Origin: Deltaproteobacteria bacterium
GTDB lineage: Bacteria; Myxococcota_A; Polyangia; HGW-17; SLPX01
Length of the DNA stretch: 8,854 nt
NCBI GenBank assembly: GCA_011390535.1
Contig: JAABSF010000086.1
Coordinates: forward strand, 1-8,854
Reading direction: 5' to 3'
The notes under the pieces are model-generated. The model ran no database searches. It was not told where the DNA came from and saw only the letters and a list, made by a program, of their open reading frames with translations. The translations under genes and the position numbers were made by a program. Within the stretch, counting starts at the first letter, position 1. Every line of letters starts with the position of its first letter. Positions 6,596 through 8,854 of this stretch are shown in pieces.

Positions 6596-6617
6596 CTAAT
6601 TCTGAGTCAGCCCTAAA
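6596..6617 (-). repeat. Post-stop repeat element, copy 2
   Basis: On the minus strand this reads TTTAGGGCTGACTCA then GAATTAG. It begins four bases after the TGA of the PilZ gene, matching the element seven bases after the stop of AIM24 paralogue 3. The two copies face each other across 3.6 kb and bracket the exported-protein and Cys-rich lipoprotein genes. Confidence 0.5.
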
Positions 6618-6621
6618 GCTG

Positions 6622-7242
6622 TCAGGCTTCCGTTTGAATGCGCCGGATGACCTCTCGTATTCTGCGTGAGCCTCCTCCGTCACGATAGAGAAACTTAATG
6701 CCGTTGCCTAATCCATCTCTGGTATAGGTAACGCGGCCTGCGAGACTTGTCGGGGCTTTTGCCCCAGGAAGTGTGAACTCCAAGACAATCTCTGTTCCTA
6801 TAGGAAGGCTCTCGTGGGATTTCAAAAGAGCGCCCCCGATGCTGATCTCGTTTAAATCGCCCTCTCTGTATTCGGGAGACTCGTTGGGGCGCCACCGGAC
6901 CGGCACATCCACCGGCAGCCGTGCGTATCTTCTTTTGTGATATTTGTCGGCGTTTCCTTCCGACACATCCAGAAGAAAATCAATTTTATCGGCTTCATTT
7001 TCATCTACTGCGATGAGTGCTCCTGCTCTCACCCGAAGGCGAGGCAGAGCCGGTCGCCACCAGATTACTTCTCCTCGAATCATTGCTCGATTGGGCAACT
7101 CCGGGAAGCTTAAGTCTACGATCACTTCGCTCCCTTCACTGAGGCGGGTCGTAGTAGGGCAAAAGAGTTTGTGGCCTTCCTCGTATTTGTAATACTCTAG
7201 AAAGCTCTCTGCACTTTTAAAACGTATTTTGATAATTTCCAT
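6622..7242 (-). CDS. PilZ-domain protein, likely cyclic-di-GMP effector
   Basis: This 206-residue cytoplasmic protein has two halves. Residues 1-93 (FKSAESFLEYY..., LSEGSEVIVDLSFPELP, IRGEVIWWRP) look like a degenerate PilZ-type beta-barrel similar to the TIGR02266 domain common in Myxococcota, without binding motifs. Residues 101-206 form a canonical PilZ domain (PF07238). The arginine motif RxxxR is R104-R108 (RRYAR). The second motif reads E132-I-S134-I-G-G137, with Glu where Asp or Asn is usual. The arginines and SxxG remain, so cyclic-di-GMP binding is likely but unproven. There is no output domain, so it would act by binding a partner. ATG 7242 is chosen over TTG 7257: it is the first ATG and lies about 34 bases after the predicted transcription start. 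Neither has a good ribosome site. The gene is divergent from the lipoprotein gene at 7553. Confidence 0.9.
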   Translation of the reverse strand: MEIIKIRFKSAESFLEYYKYEEGHKLFCPTTTRLSEGSEVIVDLSFPELPNRAMIRGEVIWWRPALPRLRVRAGALIAVDENEADKIDFLLDVSEGNADKYHKRRYARLPVDVPVRWRPNESPEYREGDLNEISIGGALLKSHESLPIGTEIVLEFTLPGAKAPTSLAGRVTYTRDGLGNGIKFLYRDGGGSRRIREVIRRIQTEA

Positions 7243-7282
7243 TTTTAAAACAACCAAATCACGAGATTGATGATGGGTCGGA

Positions 7283-7311
7283 AGTATACTCTACTGACGC
7301 CAACGATTCAA
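7283..7311 (-). promoter_or_regulatory. Promoter of the PilZ gene
   Basis: On the minus strand TTGAAT (7306-7311, 4 of 6) and TATACT (7283-7288, 5 of 6) have an ideal 17-base spacer. The start point would be near 7276, giving a leader of about 34 nt to the ATG at 7242. Confidence 0.6.
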
Positions 7312-7428
7312 CTCTTTTAAAATGATTAATTTGGGTGTCTTCCAAAGTCGAAGATTGTACGCATCAATTTTCATTGAAGGGATGTTTTTGAGGGGCTCCA
7401 TTAAGGAGCAAGTGGCGCTTAAACTTAC

Positions 7429-7456
7429 TTGACACCTTGTTTTTGCTGTGAAAACT
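7429..7456 (+). promoter_or_regulatory. Candidate promoter of the Lys-rich lipoprotein gene
   Basis: A perfect -35 box TTGACA (7429-7434) is followed after 16 bases by a poor -10 box AAAACT (7451-7456). The start point would be near 7463, leaving a leader of about 90 nt. A weak -10 with a perfect -35 and nearby inverted repeats suits an activated or repressed promoter. The location also argues against the GTG at 7448 being a real start codon. Confidence 0.4.
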
Positions 7457-7505
7457 TGCAAGAAATTCGCAGGAATTGTTTTTTTGACCATTTGTTGTCA
7501 TTGTT

Positions 7506-7526
7506 TTCCAGGCATTATACCTGGAA
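7506..7526 (+). promoter_or_regulatory. Inverted repeat in the lipoprotein leader
   Basis: TTCCAGG (7506-7512) and CCTGGAA (7520-7526) form a perfect seven-pair stem with a seven-base loop. TTG/CAA (7501-7503, 7527-7529) extends it past a two-base bulge. It lies 11 bases upstream of the Shine-Dalgarno site. It could be a leader hairpin or a DNA operator. Confidence 0.4.
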
Positions 7527-7552
7527 CAAATCAAGATGAGGAGATTCGTGCA

Positions 7553-8698
7553 ATGAACACCAGAACTAACGGTTGGATGTCGTTTGGGCGATTAATGGCT
7601 TTGATGCTGTGTTTTTCACTGATCATGGCCTTGGGTTGTAAAAAGAAAGAAACCGACGCCAAAGATGACGACGGAAAAAAGGACAAGAAGGAACAGGCCG
7701 ATAAACCCGGTAAGACCACGGAAAAGAAAGCCGCGGATTCTCCCGAAAAAGGAAAAGCCGACTCGAAGAAAACGGGGGATGACACCAAGAAGATAGATGC
7801 GCGGGCTGCTACTCCCGGTGGTTCAAAAGAGGTGAATGTCGCGATCGGCTTGAACATCGACAAGTTGCGGCAGACTTTTCTTTGGAAAATGATAGCCGAA
7901 AATCCAAAGATCAAAGAAGCCCTGAATAATGACGGTTACAAGGTTTTTACTGAGGTCTGCAAAGTGGATCCAATGAAGGATATTTCATCTGTTGTGTTTG
8001 GGATGGGAGGAGATGGTGACGATAAGAAATTTGGTGTCTACATAAAAGGTAAGTTTGATACGGAAAAGTTGATGGCTTGTGGAAAAGGTGCCATGGAGAA
8101 GGCGAAAAAGACTGTTTCAGAGAAAAAGGTCGGCGGGAAGTCAGCGCTCATGCTCAAGAGCGATAAAGAGAAGAACGAAGAAGTTTTTATAATAGCGGTG
8201 GCAAAAGATACCATAGGGGTGGCATCCAAGGGGCTCGAAAATGTAGTTGCTGCTGGGCAGGGCTCTTTTGGTAACGCGTCTCTTGCAGCGATGGTGAAAA
8301 GCGTTGAGAAAAATGCTTTGCTGTGGGGAGGCATGGGCAAAATAAAAATTCCTGCTGGTGGCGGCGGCAAAATGGACGCTCTTTTGGGCAAAATGGGTGA
8401 TCTGAAAGGTGGTAATTTAACCGTAAAGACGGCATCAGGAAACTGGGATTTAGAAGTAATGGTAGATGCCGGTACTAAGGAGGCGGCTACTAAGCTGGAG
8501 CAGTTGCTCAACTTTGCAAAGATGGGGTTGGCAATGCAGGCCGCCAAGGGTGGTAGCGACGGTCCTCCTGAAGCTTTGGTGGAAGCCTTGAAGAAGCTCA
8601 AATCCAGCACAGACGGCTCAAAGATCACTCTGAGCATCTCGATGCCGGAAGCGATGCTGAAGAAAATGGCGGACAAAGGCGTCATGGGTTTGAATTAG
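7553..8698 (+). CDS. Lipoprotein with Lys-rich linker, unknown function
   Basis: I do not recognise a named family. The 381-residue product begins with a lipoprotein signal (FGRLMALMLCFSLIMALGC), with the lipidated cysteine at C29 in an ALGC lipobox. The next residues are lysines, not the Asp retention signal, so outer-membrane anchoring is likely. Residues 30-85 are a charged, low-complexity linker very rich in Lys, Asp and Glu. The rest (about 92-381) is a folded, cysteine-poor domain with alternating strands and helices, for example VNVAIGLNIDKLRQ (94-107), DISSVVFGMGG (143-153), FGVYIKGKFDTEKLM (160-174) and ITLSISMPEAML (358-369). The ATG at 7553 is preceded by GAGGAG (7538-7543) nine bases upstream and starts a proper lipoprotein signal. 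The longer GTG-started version from 7448 would bury that signal. The gene is divergent from the PilZ gene. Confidence 0.84.
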   Translation: MNTRTNGWMSFGRLMALMLCFSLIMALGCKKKETDAKDDDGKKDKKEQADKPGKTTEKKAADSPEKGKADSKKTGDDTKKIDARAATPGGSKEVNVAIGLNIDKLRQTFLWKMIAENPKIKEALNNDGYKVFTEVCKVDPMKDISSVVFGMGGDGDDKKFGVYIKGKFDTEKLMACGKGAMEKAKKTVSEKKVGGKSALMLKSDKEKNEEVFIIAVAKDTIGVASKGLENVVAAGQGSFGNASLAAMVKSVEKNALLWGGMGKIKIPAGGGGKMDALLGKMGDLKGGNLTVKTASGNWDLEVMVDAGTKEAATKLEQLLNFAKMGLAMQAAKGGSDGPPEALVEALKKLKSSTDGSKITLSISMPEAMLKKMADKGVMGLN

Positions 8699-8854
8699 TC
8701 CTGTTTTTGCGTGTGCCTCAGGGCTCAACAAAAGTTAGCTCCGAGCTCGATGGTCGATCCATTCCGCCTTATGCTTAAACAGAGCAGCTTACCAAAAAAT
8801 TTACCCTGGTTGTCGGCTACATCACTTCATGCACGGGGCAATTTTTTCCATGGG
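8699..8854. other. Right-edge sequence without a convincing gene
   Basis: No clear terminator follows the lipoprotein stop. An open plus-strand frame starts with ATG at 8750 and runs 35 codons to the edge, but it has no ribosome site and no recognisable protein pattern. On the minus strand all three frames meet a stop within 12 codons of the edge, so at most the tail of a gene could enter there. Confidence 0.4.

Larger units (their letters stand above)
6224..6621. other. AT-rich spacer between the PilZ and lipoprotein genes
   Basis: This 398-base gap lies upstream of the lipoprotein gene and downstream of the PilZ gene, both on the minus strand. It contains the minus-strand promoter (6314-6342), a leader hairpin (6248-6272) and copy 2 of the post-stop repeat (6596-6617). 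The A/T-rich middle (about 6350-6540) includes homopolymer runs and a short TTCGG/CCGAA inverted repeat (6469-6489). No reading frame or RNA gene was recognised. Confidence 0.6.
7243..7552. other. Divergent promoter region between PilZ and lipoprotein genes
   Basis: This 310-base spacer carries a minus-strand promoter (7283-7311), a plus-strand promoter candidate (7429-7456) and several inverted repeats: GCTCC/GGAGC (7395-7409), CAAGT/ACTTG (7409-7431), the palindrome CTTGCAAG (7455-7462) and TTCCAGG/CCTGGAA (7506-7526). No gene was recognised. Confidence 0.6.

Noticed and set aside
7448..7552. Longer GTG start for the Lys-rich lipoprotein
   Set aside because: It would start within the predicted promoter and bury a textbook lipoprotein signal; GAGGAG supports ATG 7553.
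8038..8685. 215-codon minus-strand frame opposite the Lys-rich lipoprotein
   Set aside because: It is antisense to a gene with a good ribosome site and lipoprotein signal, and its product has compositionally biased Phe/Ser/Ala-rich sequence.
8750..8854. Plus-strand frame open to the right edge
   Set aside because: 35 codons without a ribosome site or recognisable protein pattern; could be chance.
1..8854. tRNA, rRNA, CRISPR array, insertion sequence or phage genes
   Set aside because: Looked for on both strands by eye; no cloverleaf, regular repeat-spacer pattern, transposase motif or integrase was seen.

Overview
The window looks like chromosomal DNA from a Gram-negative, probably deltaproteobacterial-lineage organism (Myxococcota or a relative), at moderate GC. 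The clues are a cysteine-rich lipoprotein with an IgGFc-binding-type domain, a PilZ protein with a second degenerate PilZ-like half, two lipoproteins with good lipoboxes, and a secreted von Willebrand A (VWA) protein. These combinations are common in Myxococcota and related groups. The taxonomic call is inference. No rRNA, tRNA, CRISPR, transposase or phage gene is visible.

Layout. At the left edge is the start of a minus-strand gene for a secreted VWA/MIDAS protein (1-332), cut off by the window. A divergent intergenic region (333-866) follows. It holds a candidate minus-strand promoter, several palindromes and a good plus-strand sigma-70-type promoter (718-746) overlapped by inverted repeats. 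That promoter should drive a tight three-gene operon (867-2961) of AIM24/TIGR00266 paralogues, each with a near-perfect Shine-Dalgarno site. Next is a monocistronic plus-strand gene for an unrecognised exported protein, possibly a beta-barrel (3177-4295). It converges on a minus-strand gene for a large Cys-rich, IgGFc-binding-type lipoprotein (4364-6223). After a 398-base AT-rich spacer comes a minus-strand PilZ gene (6622-7242). It is divergent from a plus-strand gene for a Lys-rich-linker lipoprotein of unknown function (7553-8698). The last 156 bases show no convincing gene.

How the genes relate. The AIM24 genes are the only clear operon; everything else appears singly transcribed. Most of the products are exported or envelope-attached: the VWA protein, the putative barrel and the two lipoproteins. 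The PilZ protein is a likely cytoplasmic cyclic-di-GMP effector. A cell-surface/adhesion theme is plausible, but the sequence does not prove that the genes form one pathway.

The points most worth a second look are the three-paralogue AIM24 operon and its palindrome-laden promoter. Another is a near-identical 22-23 base element found in opposite orientations just after two stop codons (2968-2990 and 6596-6617), bracketing the central two genes. Several start codons were moved inward from the longest reading frame using Shine-Dalgarno sites, signal peptides and promoter positions.
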